This document shows, one piece after another, positions 17,152 to 25,623 of a stretch of 64,000 nucleotides of DNA (the stretch's first letter is position 1; every line of letters starts with the position of its first letter). The notes under the pieces were generated by a model. That model worked only from the letters and a program-made list of their open reading frames with translations, made no database searches and had not been told where the DNA came from. This DNA is from Methylophilaceae bacterium (lineage in GTDB: Bacteria > Pseudomonadota > Gammaproteobacteria > Burkholderiales > Methylophilaceae). The position numbers and the translations under genes are program-made. Location: NCBI GenBank assembly GCA_028342535.1, contig JAOLWQ010000003.1, positions 62,001 to 126,000 of the forward strand, read 5' to 3'.

Positions 17152-18837
17152 ATGAATATTTTGGATAAAAAATTAAAGGACGTTGTAACTATAAGCTTTT
17201 CTCTGCTTGGAAGAAATAAAGCTATTTCTCTTATTATTGCATCATTTATTATCGTCGTATTCGATTTTCTAAGTATAGCCCTTTTGGTTCCACTATTAAA
17301 GCTTGCGCAGGATGGCTCTTTTGGAACTATTTTAGACAGTTTTTTTGGTATCCAGAAGGGTAGTGAAGATACATTATTACTAGCAATTGCTATTTTTTTA
17401 GTTTTCATTTTTATTAAGAATATTATTGTTTTTTTTACTGGTAAGCAAAAATATAAATTGATGTTTTTTGTTCAAGAAAAGCTTTCAAGATTTCTTCTCA
17501 GGGAGTATTTGAAAAAAGGATTTTCGGATTTCCGTCAACTATCATTTGCTAAAGTCTCAAGAAATGTTGTTTCTGAAACAGGTCACTTTGTTTCATCTTT
17601 AATGCATTTGGTCGACATTGTAATAGAGTTAGTTGTCTTCATTTCTATCTTTTTATTTATAGGTTCACGTAATCCTACCTTATATATATTTCTCATTTTT
17701 TTTGTATTTGTCGGTTTTTTGGTATTTACCTATACAAAAAAGAAGTTATATTCTATCGGTTCTATTAGGGTTCAGGCAGAAAGAGAGAGAATTTCAATTA
17801 TTCAGGGGATTTATAATTTATTTAAGGAAGTGAAAATTTATAGAGCAGAAGAATACTTCTTAAAGCAATATGATCAACCCAATCATGAGGTTGCTGAGTC
17901 ACATGCGATGGAGAACTATATTAGGCCTTTATCGAAATATACATACGAGGTCCTAACAATATTTTTTATTTATATCTTTGTAGATTTTTATTATGGCAGT
18001 CAGTTTTTTTATGAAAATTTGATTCTAATACTTGCTGCTCTTTTTAGACTTTTTCCTTCATTTAGTAAGATTATCACCTCACTACAGCAGATAGTAATTC
18101 ATAAAAAATCGATAGATGGAATACTCGAAGCTTATCAAAAAAACTTAATTGTTGATGATCCTTTAGCTATAAATTTAGATAAAAATAATTTAATAAATAA
18201 CATAAAGGTAAAAAGTTTTTCATATCACCTTAAAAGTTTAGTGATTGGTAAGAAAAAAATGGGAGGAATGAGTATTGAGCTCGGGGCTCGGGATAAAATG
18301 TCCCTCATTACAGCTGAAAGTGGCTTTGGAAAGAGTTTATTCTTATCTTGTCTTGTTGGGTTAATAGAGGCAGATGGTCGATACACTCTCAATCTTAAAA
18401 AAATTAAAGAAGCTGAAATTCAAAAATTAAATCTATTCTCATTTAACAGTCAATCAGCCACCTTGTTAAATGATTCTATAGTTAACAATATTCTTTTCGA
18501 TTCCTCACATATTGATCTAGATAAAAAAAGGCTAGAGAAGGCAATAGACATAGCAGATCTAAAGTCTTATATATCTGAATTACCTGAAGGAATCTATACC
18601 GTATTAAGTGATCGAGGTCATAATTTATCAGGGGGTCAACAACAACGTATAACGCTAGCTAGAACAATTTATAAAAATAGACAAATAATGATTTTGGATG
18701 AATCTTTAAGTGCGCTTGATAAAGCAAGTCAAATTCGAATATTGAATAATTTAAAAAAATTATATTCAGGCAAAGTAATTTTAGTAAGTCATGATCCGAT
18801 TGATTCTGCACTGTTTAATAAAGTATTCAAATTATGA
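17152..18837 (+). CDS. ABC exporter, fused membrane and ATPase domains
   Basis: A 561-residue half-transporter with an N-terminal membrane domain (about 1-325, several long hydrophobic segments) and a C-terminal nucleotide-binding domain. The ABC signature is LSGGQQQRITLARTI, Walker B is IMILDES with SALD next, and the H-loop is VILVSHDP. Walker A reads AESGFGKS, with Ala where the first Gly is normal. It opens the surface-glycan locus, so flipping a lipid-linked glycan or exporting a glycolipid is the likely task (PglK-like role, inferred). The stop overlaps the next gene as ATGA. Confidence 0.85.
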   Translation: MNILDKKLKDVVTISFSLLGRNKAISLIIASFIIVVFDFLSIALLVPLLKLAQDGSFGTILDSFFGIQKGSEDTLLLAIAIFLVFIFIKNIIVFFTGKQKYKLMFFVQEKLSRFLLREYLKKGFSDFRQLSFAKVSRNVVSETGHFVSSLMHLVDIVIELVVFISIFLFIGSRNPTLYIFLIFFVFVGFLVFTYTKKKLYSIGSIRVQAERERISIIQGIYNLFKEVKIYRAEEYFLKQYDQPNHEVAESHAMENYIRPLSKYTYEVLTIFFIYIFVDFYYGSQFFYENLILILAALFRLFPSFSKIITSLQQIVIHKKSIDGILEAYQKNLIVDDPLAINLDKNNLINNIKVKSFSYHLKSLVIGKKKMGGMSIELGARDKMSLITAESGFGKSLFLSCLVGLIEADGRYTLNLKKIKEAEIQKLNLFSFNSQSATLLNDSIVNNILFDSSHIDLDKKRLEKAIDIADLKSYISELPEGIYTVLSDRGHNLSGGQQQRITLARTIYKNRQIMILDESLSALDKASQIRILNNLKKLYSGKVILVSHDPIDSALFNKVFKL

Positions 18838-19607
18838 ATTTAATAGATAAAGAAATTTCAAAAGAATACTCGGAGCGAGGGTATGTAATTTTTAAAAACA
18901 TCCTAACAACTGAAGAGTTGAAATATTTGAGAGATGTATTTTCTAGCCTTTATACTGATAGTAAGAGCGTAAATGAAAATATAAAAGTGCGTTGCTACGA
19001 TGACTTTCCATACTTTATTTGCGAAGGAGTAAATGTAGCTACTATTGAGGATTTTGTAGGTAAATTACCTGAGCGAGTTTCCTTAATTTTATTTAAAATG
19101 AAAATTATTGAAAATTCAATAAAGTTACTTAAGGGTAAGCCCGTTTCATTAAAATTATATAGGGCTCATGTTACTGGAAAATTTAGTTATGAAGGTCCTT
19201 GGCATCGAGATCAGCATTTTAGTGAAGAAGACTCTGATATACTCTGCAACATATATCTTTATGCGGAATCTGGTATGAGATTTTTTAATAAGTCTTGCGA
19301 TTTACATAAAGCAGACTCGATATATTTTGGAGAAGATATTCAGGATTCGAATTTCAGCATTCTTAGTGCTAAAGCAGGTGATGTTGTTTTTCTTGATCCA
19401 AAGATAATACATAAACCTTATTCTGCTTCTAAAAGACTACATTTGCATTTTAGGTTTACTTCTAATTACAACAAGTACCTTGACTTCGCTAACTACAAGA
19501 GCGATCAGAAATTTTATTCCAGAGATAAGAGTTTTTTTGCTGGTCTTAAAAGAACTTATAGACTGTTAAGAAGGGTTATAAATGGTAATTCTAAAACAAA
19601 TTATTAA
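18834..19607 (+). CDS. Phytanoyl-CoA-dioxygenase-like Fe(II)/2-oxoglutarate oxygenase
   Basis: A 257-residue protein with a double-stranded beta-helix pattern. The probable iron ligands are His and Asp of WHRDQHF, and the distal His lies in VVFLDPKIIHKPY; an Arg in LHLHFRFTSN could hold 2-oxoglutarate. Family members hydroxylate small molecules, and several sit in natural-product or sugar pathways. Here it lies between the ABC exporter (4-nt overlap) and a methyltransferase (26-nt overlap), suggesting hydroxylation then methylation of a glycan or lipid building block. The substrate is unknown. Confidence 0.75.
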   Translation: MNLIDKEISKEYSERGYVIFKNILTTEELKYLRDVFSSLYTDSKSVNENIKVRCYDDFPYFICEGVNVATIEDFVGKLPERVSLILFKMKIIENSIKLLKGKPVSLKLYRAHVTGKFSYEGPWHRDQHFSEEDSDILCNIYLYAESGMRFFNKSCDLHKADSIYFGEDIQDSNFSILSAKAGDVVFLDPKIIHKPYSASKRLHLHFRFTSNYNKYLDFANYKSDQKFYSRDKSFFAGLKRTYRLLRRVINGNSKTNY

Positions 19608-20289
19608 TACATTTCTATGTCCTAAATTTTTGTTCAATCTATTAGTAAGTAATAGAACGTACGATAAAATTACAGACTCTAAAAAAATAAGTTTCGATTG
19701 GAGCAAAATTATATATTTTTATCCAACTATAATAGATGCAAAAAGTTGGTACTTTGGGGATAAGGGTGAATATAGAGACCCCACTGGTTTTGTTAAGCTA
19801 CGTGAAGGAATAGATAATTATTTTTTGGATTATCTTTCCAATAATATAAATTCAAATCGATCTATACTTGACCTTGGATGCAATTCTGGGAGGCATTTAA
19901 ATGCTCTGCATAAACTTGGTTATGAAAATCTAAACGGTGTGGATGTAATGAGTTCTTCATTAAATAATTTTAAAAAATTATTTAATGCCACTTATTCTAT
20001 TACCAATATCAAACAAGATTTTTTTCAGAGATTTCTAAGTGAAGCAAGAGAAAATTCATACGATTGTGTCTATACAATTGGCGCCACAATTGAGCTCGTT
20101 CATCCCTCTTATGATATTGTTAAAGCTATGTGTCGCGTATCTAGTAAAAATATACTGCTTGTTATTCAGCCTGAGCGACATGAATATCCAAGATTTTATA
20201 AATATGAATTTACTAGAAACGGATTTAAGCTTAAGCACGAAAAAAAGTTATCTGATTCACACTATTTTTACCATTTTACGAAGGAATAG
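19582..20289 (+). CDS. Class I SAM-dependent methyltransferase
   Basis: This 235-residue protein has the SAM motif SILDLGCNSGRHLNAL followed by an acidic NGVDV at the end of strand two and DCVYTIGATIELVHP further on. It lacks recognisable substrate-specific features. The start ATG overlaps the preceding oxygenase by 26 nt. It is assigned to the glycan locus by position, and O- or N-methylation of a sugar is the simplest guess. Confidence 0.75.
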   Translation: MVILKQIINTFLCPKFLFNLLVSNRTYDKITDSKKISFDWSKIIYFYPTIIDAKSWYFGDKGEYRDPTGFVKLREGIDNYFLDYLSNNINSNRSILDLGCNSGRHLNALHKLGYENLNGVDVMSSSLNNFKKLFNATYSITNIKQDFFQRFLSEARENSYDCVYTIGATIELVHPSYDIVKAMCRVSSKNILLVIQPERHEYPRFYKYEFTRNGFKLKHEKKLSDSHYFYHFTKE

Positions 20290-20297
20290 GAGATGGA

Positions 20298-20435
20298 ATG
20301 AGAGTTGCGATTATACATTCTGATGGAGGGGCTTTTGTGATTCCAAATTGGCGCGTTGTTGATATTGATGATCATGATGATTGGAAAAGGGCTGAGTTGG
20401 TTTTTGTAACTCTAGAAAGTTATTTGAATGAATAA
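20298..20435 (+). pseudogene. 45-codon ORF resembling the C-terminus of a CMP-sugar synthetase (NeuA/PseF type)
   Basis: ATG 20298 follows a good ribosome site (AGGAG at 20288-20292, 5 nt away) and the frame runs to TAA at 20433-20435. The centre, IPNWRVVDIDDHDDWKRAEL, looks like the end of acylneuraminate/pseudaminate cytidylyltransferases, where RxxDIDxxxDWxxAE is typical. The catalytic N-terminus is absent: the frame is closed by TGA at 20253 and upstream is a different gene. It is therefore probably a remnant, although the intact ribosome site leaves room for a functional miniprotein. It overlaps the SDR gene by 8 nt and lies one gene before the NeuB-family synthase. Confidence 0.55.
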
Positions 20436-21309
20436 AAAGTTAATGATATTGGGTGGCAGTGGCTATCTTGGGTCTTCTCTTTGTTCCTATTTTAAAGATT
20501 CTAATTATGATGTCATTTCTTATGGATACAGTAAAAAAAGTCAGCTAGTTTTAGATGCTACGGATTATTCTCTGCTTGAAGAATCACTCCTGCATTACCT
20601 TCCTAACGTTATAATAAATTGTATAGGTTTTACTGATGTAAATGGTTGCGAGCTTGAACCTGAGAAAGCATTTTCTTTAAATTCTAGAGTTGCATTTAAT
20701 ATTGCAAGCTGTATTCAAAAGAACAAACTTGATACATATTTAATTCAAATCTCCACTGATCATGTTTACGATAACCCATGTGCTAGCCTAGAAGAAGAGG
20801 TTGTTCTTAGAAATTACTATGCTTACTCTAAACTTATTGGCGATTTATACGCAAGAGATGTTCAATCTGCAGTACTTCGAACAAATTTTATTGGGCTTAA
20901 TAATAAATGCCCTAATGTAGGTTTTACAGAATGGATTTATAATACTTTATCATCAGGAAAGATTATTAATGCATTTGATGATATTTTATTTAATCCGCTT
21001 TCATTAGATTCACTAGCTAAATATATTACTAAGATTGTCGATTTGAGACCTGAGGGCGTGTATAATCTCGGCTCATCAGATGGAATATCAAAGGCTGAAT
21101 TTATTCTATTTTTTGCTAAAGAATTAGACTTGCAAACAAGTTTAGTTAATGTAGTTTCGTCAGAGAATTCGAACCATTCAAACGTCAATCGACCCAAGAG
21201 TATGCTAATGAATTGTAATAAGATAGAAGAGCTTTTAGATATATCCATGCCAACAACACTTGAAGAAATAAAAAGTGTTGCTGAGCCATACAAGATAAGT
21301 AGGGGGTAA
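20428..21309 (+). CDS. RmlD-like NAD(P)-dependent sugar reductase (extended SDR)
   Basis: A 293-residue protein with the nucleotide motif ILGGSGYLGSSL, the strand INCIGFTDVNGCE, QISTDHVYDN and the catalytic YxxxK in YYAYSKLIGD. This pattern fits dTDP-4-dehydrorhamnose reductase relatives, which reduce 4-keto deoxysugars. Substrate specificity cannot be read from the sequence, and no rmlABC is nearby. Its stop overlaps the NeuB-family start (TAATG), which ties it to that pathway. Confidence 0.8.
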   Translation: MNKKLMILGGSGYLGSSLCSYFKDSNYDVISYGYSKKSQLVLDATDYSLLEESLLHYLPNVIINCIGFTDVNGCELEPEKAFSLNSRVAFNIASCIQKNKLDTYLIQISTDHVYDNPCASLEEEVVLRNYYAYSKLIGDLYARDVQSAVLRTNFIGLNNKCPNVGFTEWIYNTLSSGKIINAFDDILFNPLSLDSLAKYITKIVDLRPEGVYNLGSSDGISKAEFILFFAKELDLQTSLVNVVSSENSNHSNVNRPKSMLMNCNKIEELLDISMPTTLEEIKSVAEPYKISRG

Positions 21310-22382
21310 TGATGGAAATAAACGGTAAGGCTATAAGCAAGTCAAGTCCAACTTATTTTATAGCAGATGTTGCAGCAAACCATGATGGAGATCTTGAGAG
21401 GGCAAAAGACCTAATATATATGGCAGCTGAAGCTGGAGCAGATGCTGCTAAATTTCAACACTTTCAAGCAGGGACAATTGTTTCTAATTACGGGTTTAAT
21501 TCATTAGGAGGTCAACAGTCTCATCAAGCTAAGTGGAAAAAAAGCGTTTATGAAGTTTACGAAGATGCTAGTGTAAGTTTGAACTGGACTGAGACTCTTA
21601 TAGATACTTGTAATAAAGCAAAAATCGCATTCTTCACCACACCATACTCATTAGAGGTTGTTGATTACTTGGACAAGCATGTCCCAGCCTACAAAATTGG
21701 ATCTGGTGATATCAATTGGCCAGAAATGATAAAAAAGGTAGCAAGCAAAAACAAACCTTATTTTATTGCAACTGGAGCATCTTCTAAAAACGATGTTTTG
21801 AAAGCTGTTAATTTAGCAATTAGCATAAACCCTAATCTTTGCGTTATGCAATGCAATACTAACTACACTGCAAGTCTGGAAAATTTTAAATATATTCATC
21901 TTAATGTCTTAAAATTATATGCTGAACTATTTCCAGAAATCTGTCTTGGGCTAAGCGATCATACACCAGGACATTCGACGGTATTAGGCGCAGTAACTCT
22001 TGGAGCTAGGGCGATTGAAAAGCATTTTACTGATTCGAATGAGAGAGTTGGTCCTGACCATGCATTTTCGATGAATCCAAATTCATGGAAAGAAATGGTT
22101 GAGAGAACAAGAGAACTTGAACTTTCTCTTGGCTCTCAGATTAAAAAAGTTGAAGAAAATGAAACTGAAACTGTTGTTTTGCAACGAAGGGCTATGAGAG
22201 CTTCGAGGAGTCTAAGAAAAGGAGAGAAAATCATGAAAAATGATTTTTATCCGCTGAGACCATGTCCAGAAGATGCTATGGATTTGATGGAATTGAATTC
22301 AATGGTTGGTATGAGGGTTTCAAGAGATATTGTTAGTGGAGATTATATCAAGTCTGGAGACTTGCATTCTAAAAATGATTGA
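21309..22382 (+). CDS. N-acetylneuraminate/pseudaminate synthase family (NeuB/PseI-like)
   Basis: This 357-residue protein has the TIM-barrel NeuB domain (about 30-270): AGADAAKFQHFQA, FFTTPYSLEVVDYLD, PAYKIGSGDINWPEM, GLSDHTPGHSTVLGA and AIEKHFTDSN. A C-terminal SAF antifreeze-like domain (about 295-355) follows. The family condenses phosphoenolpyruvate with an amino sugar to give a nine-carbon acid. Which acid is uncertain: a PseB-like dehydratase downstream hints at pseudaminic-type sugars, but PseC, PseG, PseH and a full cytidylyltransferase are not in the window. Confidence 0.88.
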   Translation: MMEINGKAISKSSPTYFIADVAANHDGDLERAKDLIYMAAEAGADAAKFQHFQAGTIVSNYGFNSLGGQQSHQAKWKKSVYEVYEDASVSLNWTETLIDTCNKAKIAFFTTPYSLEVVDYLDKHVPAYKIGSGDINWPEMIKKVASKNKPYFIATGASSKNDVLKAVNLAISINPNLCVMQCNTNYTASLENFKYIHLNVLKLYAELFPEICLGLSDHTPGHSTVLGAVTLGARAIEKHFTDSNERVGPDHAFSMNPNSWKEMVERTRELELSLGSQIKKVEENETETVVLQRRAMRASRSLRKGEKIMKNDFYPLRPCPEDAMDLMELNSMVGMRVSRDIVSGDYIKSGDLHSKND

Positions 22383-23103
22383 TATTTCTTTTTTAGTTAC
22401 GGCTCATAATAGCGAGCTATATGTTGAAAAATGTATTGACAGTATTTTAAATCAAGATAAATCAAGTTTAACTTCAGAATTGATTGTAATTGATGATGGC
22501 AGTTTTGATAATACAAGAAACTTATTATTAAATTACGGGAATAAAGCAAGAATTTATTTGCAAGACAATAAAGGGGTTGAGGTAGCAGCAAATTTTGGAA
22601 TTTATAAAGCCAAGGGAAGATTTGTTTGTAGAGTAGATTCCGATGATGCGCTAAAAAGTGATTTTCTAAAAAATATTTCTCATTATCTTAAAAATGATAA
22701 TAATTTTTATTATGGTAATTATGATTTGATGAATTATAATTCAGAGATATTGAAACATATGCATTTGCCAAATTTCTCAATACCTGAGATTTTAGAGCGA
22801 GGAGATTTCTTAGCAACAGGTACGATATTTCCGAAAAATCTAATTTTAGATTTTGGAGCATATAGTGAAGTAAAAAAAAATTGTGGCTTAGAGAATTATG
22901 AATTAGTTATAAAGATGATTTTAGCTGGAGTGATTGGGGTTCATATAGACAAACCTTTATTTTACTATAGAGCTCATGATCAAAATTTGAGTAATAAAAA
23001 AAGATTAGAAATTATTAGCTATGGAAATGATATGATGAAAAAGGAAGCGAAAACAAAGTATCTGACTAATGAATTTCACCCACATGGATTGAGACTCAAT
23101 TGA
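22375..23103 (+). CDS. Family 2 glycosyltransferase
   Basis: A 242-residue GT-A enzyme. I choose ATG 22375 (MIDISFLVTAHNS), overlapping the NeuB stop by 8 nt; an ATG at 22330 adds 15 unlikely residues. Motifs are LVTAHNSELYVEKCIDSIL, ELIVIDDGSFDNT and the metal-binding DSDDA. There is no membrane segment. It probably adds one sugar to the repeat unit made by this locus. Confidence 0.85.
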   Translation: MIDISFLVTAHNSELYVEKCIDSILNQDKSSLTSELIVIDDGSFDNTRNLLLNYGNKARIYLQDNKGVEVAANFGIYKAKGRFVCRVDSDDALKSDFLKNISHYLKNDNNFYYGNYDLMNYNSEILKHMHLPNFSIPEILERGDFLATGTIFPKNLILDFGAYSEVKKNCGLENYELVIKMILAGVIGVHIDKPLFYYRAHDQNLSNKKRLEIISYGNDMMKKEAKTKYLTNEFHPHGLRLN

Positions 23104-23783
23104 ACAAAGATAATATTCTAATTATTGCTGCCCATCCTGATGACGATATTTTAGGTTGTGGTGGGTTTATATCCAAATATCGAAAAACAAAAGTTTTTAA
23201 GGTTATCTTCATTGCTGAAGGATCAACATCGAGATTTGATAATCCAGACTCAGTTGAGGCCAATAGCGCGCTTGTAAACCGACAGAATATGGCTGTTAAT
23301 GCATTAAAAAAACTTGGAGTTTCAGATATCGAGTTTAATAACTTGCCATGTGGAAAGCTTGATCAAATCCCATTGCTAGAAATCAATAAAATTATAGAAA
23401 AAGGAATTGATGAATTTAAACCTACTATGATTTTTACACACTCTGCATCTGATCTCAATCAAGACCATAAAATAATAAATAAATCGACATTAATTGCTAC
23501 CAGACCACTTCCTAATAGAAAGGTTGAAAGTCTACTTTCCTTTGAGGTTTTGAGTTCTTCTGAATGGAATTTTAGCAAATACTTTTCACCAAATTTTTTT
23601 GAGGAAATGACTTTTGAAGATATAAAAAATAAGCAAGAGGCTATGGCTATCTACCAATCAGAAATGGGAGAATTTCCCTTTCCTAGATCAAATCTTGGAA
23701 TAGAAACATTAGCAAGATACAGAGGTATGCAATCAGGTTATAATTTTTCTGAAGCATATGAGGTGATAAGGATTTTTAGATGA
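23100..23783 (+). CDS. PIG-L/LmbE-family N-deacetylase
   Basis: A 227-residue protein opening with ILIIAAHPDDDILGCGG, the metal-binding AHPDD motif, and carrying the second ligand block SDLNQDHKI. PIG-L enzymes remove acetyl groups from N-acetylated sugars. The start is TTG at 23100, overlapping the preceding stop (TTGA). The next gene is formyltransferase-like, so the pair may swap an acetyl for another N-acyl group; that coupling is inferred. Confidence 0.87.
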   Translation: MNKDNILIIAAHPDDDILGCGGFISKYRKTKVFKVIFIAEGSTSRFDNPDSVEANSALVNRQNMAVNALKKLGVSDIEFNNLPCGKLDQIPLLEINKIIEKGIDEFKPTMIFTHSASDLNQDHKIINKSTLIATRPLPNRKVESLLSFEVLSSSEWNFSKYFSPNFFEEMTFEDIKNKQEAMAIYQSEMGEFPFPRSNLGIETLARYRGMQSGYNFSEAYEVIRIFR

Positions 23784-24433
23784 AAATACTGTGTGTTGGT
23801 TACCGTGACTGGGCCTTAAATATTTATAACAAGCTTCATAATTCAATGCCTGAATTTGACTTCGAAATCATCTCTAACGAAAAAGATTTTAATTCGTATA
23901 ACCTTGAAAGTTTCAGTCCCGAAATAATTTTGTTTTATGGTTGGAGCTCTATAATACCAAAAAATATTACTGAAAAATATAATTGTTTAATGCTTCACCC
24001 TTCAGCATTACCCAAATACAGAGGTGGAAGTCCATTACAAAATCAGATAATAGATGGAGTATTAGATTCGAAAGCCACTATTTTTAAAATGACAAATGAA
24101 TTGGATGCAGGTGATATTTTAGCTGCTAGCGACTTATGCTTAAGAGGCTCTATTGGTGAAATCTTTAATCAATTAGAAGATATAGGTTTTGAAATGACGA
24201 AAGAAATTTTACTAGGGGATATAAAATACCAGAAGCAGGATAATTCTTTGGCTACACATCACCAACGAAGGAGCCCAGAATTAAGCGAGTTAACTCTCGA
24301 GGAAATTTTAAATATGGATGCAATGTATTTATACAACAAAATTAGAATGCTGGGTGATCCATATCCTAATGCATTTATCAGGACACGCGATGGAAAAAAA
24401 CTTTTAATCAAATGTGCTGAAATAGAGGGATAA
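23780..24433 (+). CDS. Formyltransferase-like protein (FMT N-terminal fold)
   Basis: A 217-residue protein with the folate-dependent formyltransferase core LHPSALPKYRGGSPLQNQII and ELDAGDIL. In classic members Asn-x-His and a later Asp form the active site; His and Asp are present, but the Asn position reads Met (NCLMLHPS). It is much shorter than tRNA-Met formyltransferase and lacks its C-terminal domain. The ATGA overlap with the deacetylase supports joint action on an amino sugar. Reduced or altered chemistry is possible. Confidence 0.75.
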   Translation: MKILCVGYRDWALNIYNKLHNSMPEFDFEIISNEKDFNSYNLESFSPEIILFYGWSSIIPKNITEKYNCLMLHPSALPKYRGGSPLQNQIIDGVLDSKATIFKMTNELDAGDILAASDLCLRGSIGEIFNQLEDIGFEMTKEILLGDIKYQKQDNSLATHHQRRSPELSELTLEEILNMDAMYLYNKIRMLGDPYPNAFIRTRDGKKLLIKCAEIEG

Positions 24434-24436
24434 TTT

Positions 24437-25429
24437 ATGTTAAAAAATAGTACTATTTTGGTTACAGGCGGAACCGGTTCTTTTGGAAATGTTTTTTTAC
24501 CTATGACCTTGCAGAAATACTCTCCTAAGAAAATAATAATTTTTTCTAGGGATGAAATGAAGCAGTGGGAGATGGCCAAGCACTATGTTAATAACGATAA
24601 AGTCAGATTCTTTATAGGAGATATTCGAGACAAAGATAGGCTTTACAGGGCTCTGGATGGGGTAGACTATGTTGTTCATGCGGCTGCTACTAAAATCGTT
24701 CCTACAGCAGAATACAATCCATTTGAATGCATTAAGACGAATATTGATGGAGCAATGAATCTTATTGATGCCTGCTTGGATTCAAATGTAAAAAGATTAA
24801 TTGCCTTGTCAACTGATAAAGCATCTAGTCCCACTAATTTATATGGGGCTACAAAACTTGCCTCCGATAAACTTTTCGTTGCAGGAAATTCATATTCAGG
24901 TACTGAAAATTGCAAATTTTCTGTTGTTAGGTACGGAAACGTAATGGGCTCACGAGGCTCCGTAATACCTTTCTTTATGGAAAAAGTCGCAAACGGAGAG
25001 CCGATACCCATCACTGATGAAAGAATGACTCGGTTTATGATAACTCTAGAAGAAGCTGTTCAGCTGGTATGGCATGCTTTCGAAGATATGATTGGTGGAG
25101 AAGTTTATGTAAAGAAAATACCATCAATGAATATAATGGACATTGCTGAGGCGATATCAGAAAAAACAAAAACTAATTTTATTGGTATTCGCCCCGGAGA
25201 GAAACTTCATGAACAGATGATAGGAGAGGAAGATTGTCATTACTCTTATGACTATGATGCTCATTACAAAATTTTACCTGCAATTAATGATTGGTACCTA
25301 GATCCAGAAAGAATTAAAAATGGAAAAAAAGTTCCTCAGGATTTTAGTTATAACTCTAAAAACAATTCAGAATGGATGTCTGTTATGCAATTAAGGTCTT
25401 GGATTAAAAAAAAATATGGTGATATTTAG
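24437..25429 (+). CDS. pseB: UDP-GlcNAc 4,6-dehydratase (inverting), PseB-like
   Basis: The 330-residue SDR has TGGTGSFG (10-17), STDKASSPTNLYGATK with Thr126-Asp127-Lys128 and Tyr136/Lys140, and FMITLEEAVQLVWHAF with RPGEKLHEQMI. These fit the PseB/FlaA1 group that converts UDP-GlcNAc to a 4-keto-6-deoxy L-sugar, the first step towards pseudaminic acid and also L-FucNAc-type sugars. No aminotransferase (PseC) follows. It is 3 nt after the formyltransferase-like gene and ends the first half of the locus, with a 186-bp gap after it. Confidence 0.87.
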   Translation: MLKNSTILVTGGTGSFGNVFLPMTLQKYSPKKIIIFSRDEMKQWEMAKHYVNNDKVRFFIGDIRDKDRLYRALDGVDYVVHAAATKIVPTAEYNPFECIKTNIDGAMNLIDACLDSNVKRLIALSTDKASSPTNLYGATKLASDKLFVAGNSYSGTENCKFSVVRYGNVMGSRGSVIPFFMEKVANGEPIPITDERMTRFMITLEEAVQLVWHAFEDMIGGEVYVKKIPSMNIMDIAEAISEKTKTNFIGIRPGEKLHEQMIGEEDCHYSYDYDAHYKILPAINDWYLDPERIKNGKKVPQDFSYNSKNNSEWMSVMQLRSWIKKKYGDI

Positions 25430-25482
25430 TAGGTATAAAAAACTTTTAGCTCTAATTTATTTTATCTTTAATTGCTAAAGTT

Positions 25483-25623
25483 TTGAATATAAGGATCATA
25501 TATTACGCTTCGACGAGCAAGTTATCAGACGAATTTAGTATTAATAGAATTATTCAGTTAGTTAGTAAGCAAATTAATTTAGCACTTAGAATTAATACTG
25601 AATATAAGGAACGTTATGGATAA
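25483..25623 (+). other. Possible 46-codon ORF or gene remnant
   Basis: In the gap after pseB a frame opens after TAA at 25453 and closes with TAA at 25621-25623. A TTG at 25483 gives a 46-residue product (LNIRIIYYASTSKLSDEFSI at its start). Composition looks protein-like and it overlaps the next gene by 8 nt, as neighbours in this locus do. The ribosome site is weak and I recognise no family, so it could be the trimmed tail of a lost gene. Confidence 0.25.

Noticed and set aside
17055-17408. Minus-strand 117-codon frame over the start of the ABC exporter
   Set aside because: It is antisense to the exporter's first helices, and its composition mirrors that gene.
20039-20323. Plus-strand 94-codon frame across the end of the methyltransferase
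   Set aside because: It is another frame of the methyltransferase with no motif; the small ORF at 20298 in a third frame fits better.
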